A DNA stretch of 5,803 nucleotides, from positions 1 to 5,803 of the forward strand of contig CASEPH010000213.1 of assembly GCA_949289625.1 (NCBI GenBank). The letters run 5' to 3'. The translations under genes were made by a program, and so were the position numbers. The notes below the pieces were generated by a model, which did no database searches, was not told the DNA's origin, and worked only from the letters and a program-made list of their open reading frames with translations. This document shows, piece after piece, positions 5,225 through 5,803 of the stretch; the stretch's first letter is position 1; each line of letters starts with the position of its first letter. The stretch comes from an uncultured Clostridia bacterium. Its GTDB lineage: Bacteria; Bacillota_A; Clostridia; Oscillospirales; Oscillospiraceae.

Positions 5225-5719
5225 TTGAAGAAGACCATGTGGGACCTGAAGGAAGAGCGATTGGAGCAGCGATTACAGGCATTGGCCCAGCAGGGAGATT
5301 GGGCCGGAGTGGTGCAGGCACTGGATGACTACGACAAAAACAATGACCGCAGGCACGAGGATCACAGGGATGATTTTGATCTATCCTGTTTGAACGGAGT
5401 GACCAGCGCGGATGGTCACTATCAGATTCCCGAAAGTCTGAAACTGTATGAGGAGGATGACTGGCTGGACATCATCTTTTCACAGGAGGCGGAGGATCTG
5501 CCCAATCTGGTGGCGGAGTACCCCGTTAGCCAGGCCATGCGGGAACTGACGTCCCAGCAGCAGGAGATTTTGAGGTTGAATATCGTCTTTGGCATCCCAA
5601 CCAAGGACATCGCCAAACAGATGGGGTGTACCACCCGGAACATCACCAAGCAGCGGCAGAAAGCGTTGGAGAAGATCTGCTTTCTGGTCACGGGCCAGCG
5701 GAAACCAGAAGATATCTGA
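5225..5719 (+). CDS. Sigma-70 region 4-like HTH protein (Tn916 Orf7-like)
   Basis: The 164-residue protein has a C-terminal sigma-70 region 4-type HTH at about 103-151: SQAMRELTSQQQEILRLN, then IPTKDIAKQMGCTTRNITKQ, then RQKALEKI. No region 2 is present, so it cannot act as a complete sigma factor; it more likely modulates transcription of the element, as Orf7 of Tn916 is thought to do. The N-terminal half is highly charged (DDYDKNNDRRHEDHRDD) with no recognised domain. I chose TTG at 5225 because GGAGG (5212-5216) lies 8 nt upstream; the GTG at 5216 overlaps that site, and the ATG at 5237 is 20 nt away. It is divergent from xis and driven by the promoter at 5125-5152, inside an operator-like palindrome. 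No plus-strand terminator follows, so it may be cotranscribed with genes beyond the window. Confidence 0.85.
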   Translation: MKKTMWDLKEERLEQRLQALAQQGDWAGVVQALDDYDKNNDRRHEDHRDDFDLSCLNGVTSADGHYQIPESLKLYEEDDWLDIIFSQEAEDLPNLVAEYPVSQAMRELTSQQQEILRLNIVFGIPTKDIAKQMGCTTRNITKQRQKALEKICFLVTGQRKPEDI

Positions 5720-5732
5720 CCATACTTACACC

Positions 5733-5768
5733 TTAACAAAAAGAAAACAGGGTGCCTGCTTGCACCCC
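5733..5768 (-). terminator. Minus-strand rho-independent terminator
   Basis: GGGTGC (5750-5755) and GCACCC (5762-5767) form a 6-bp GC-rich stem. Reading leftward, it is followed by TGTTTTCTTTTTGTT (5735-5749), a good U-tract. It would end a transcript arriving from a leftward gene beyond the window; the plus-strand side lacks a U-run. Confidence 0.65.
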
Positions 5769-5803
5769 AAAACGAAAGATGATATATTGATTACAAGTAT
5801 TAC

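Noticed and set aside
1..5803. CRISPR array or attachment-site direct repeats
   Set aside because: No regularly spaced repeats were seen, and no part of the tRNA-Ser 3' end recurs in the window.

Overview
The window looks like a chromosomal segment of a moderately GC-rich Firmicute of the Clostridia, plausibly an Oscillospiraceae/Ruminococcaceae-type gut bacterium. That placement is inferred from Gram-positive style promoters, strong GGAGG ribosome binding sites, CCA-encoded tRNAs and a Tn916-like recombination module; no marker gene is present to prove it.

Left part (1-1199) reads as ordinary chromosome. A minus-strand tRNA operon with a near-consensus promoter carries tRNA-Gly(TCC) and, 3 nt after its CCA, the first 16 nt of another tRNA that runs off the window. 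A minus-strand class I glutamine amidotransferase-like hydrolase (peptidase C26, gamma-glutamyl-GABA hydrolase family) follows. Divergent from it, a strong extended -10 promoter drives a roughly 165-nt unassigned, foldable leader or small RNA and then tRNA-Ser(CGA), ended by a perfect 13-bp terminator hairpin.

Middle (1236-2960) is one visibly AT-richer gene encoding a 574-residue modular protein: four zinc ribbons, a PD-(D/E)XK/Vsr-like nuclease domain, a fifth zinc ribbon and a C-terminal NUMOD1-like module. It resembles a free-standing homing or mobile endonuclease and is the most unusual feature here. A bidirectional 13-bp terminator separates it from the convergent genes on its right.

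Right part (3019-5803) is the recombination and control end of an integrative element. On the minus strand lie an excisionase-like HTH gene, a 412-aa tyrosine integrase and a 181-aa protein with two excisionase-like HTH modules, tightly arranged as an operon. Divergent from these is a short protein with only a sigma-70 region 4-like HTH. The order int-xis-divergent region-4 protein recalls Tn916-family elements (int, xis, orf7). The divergent control region has a near-consensus promoter whose -10 box lies inside a TGTAATC-n9-GATTACA palindrome. A minus-strand terminator just past the sigma-like gene suggests a further leftward gene beyond the window. No attachment-site repeats are visible, so the element's left boundary (after 1199, or in the 2961-3018 gap) remains open.
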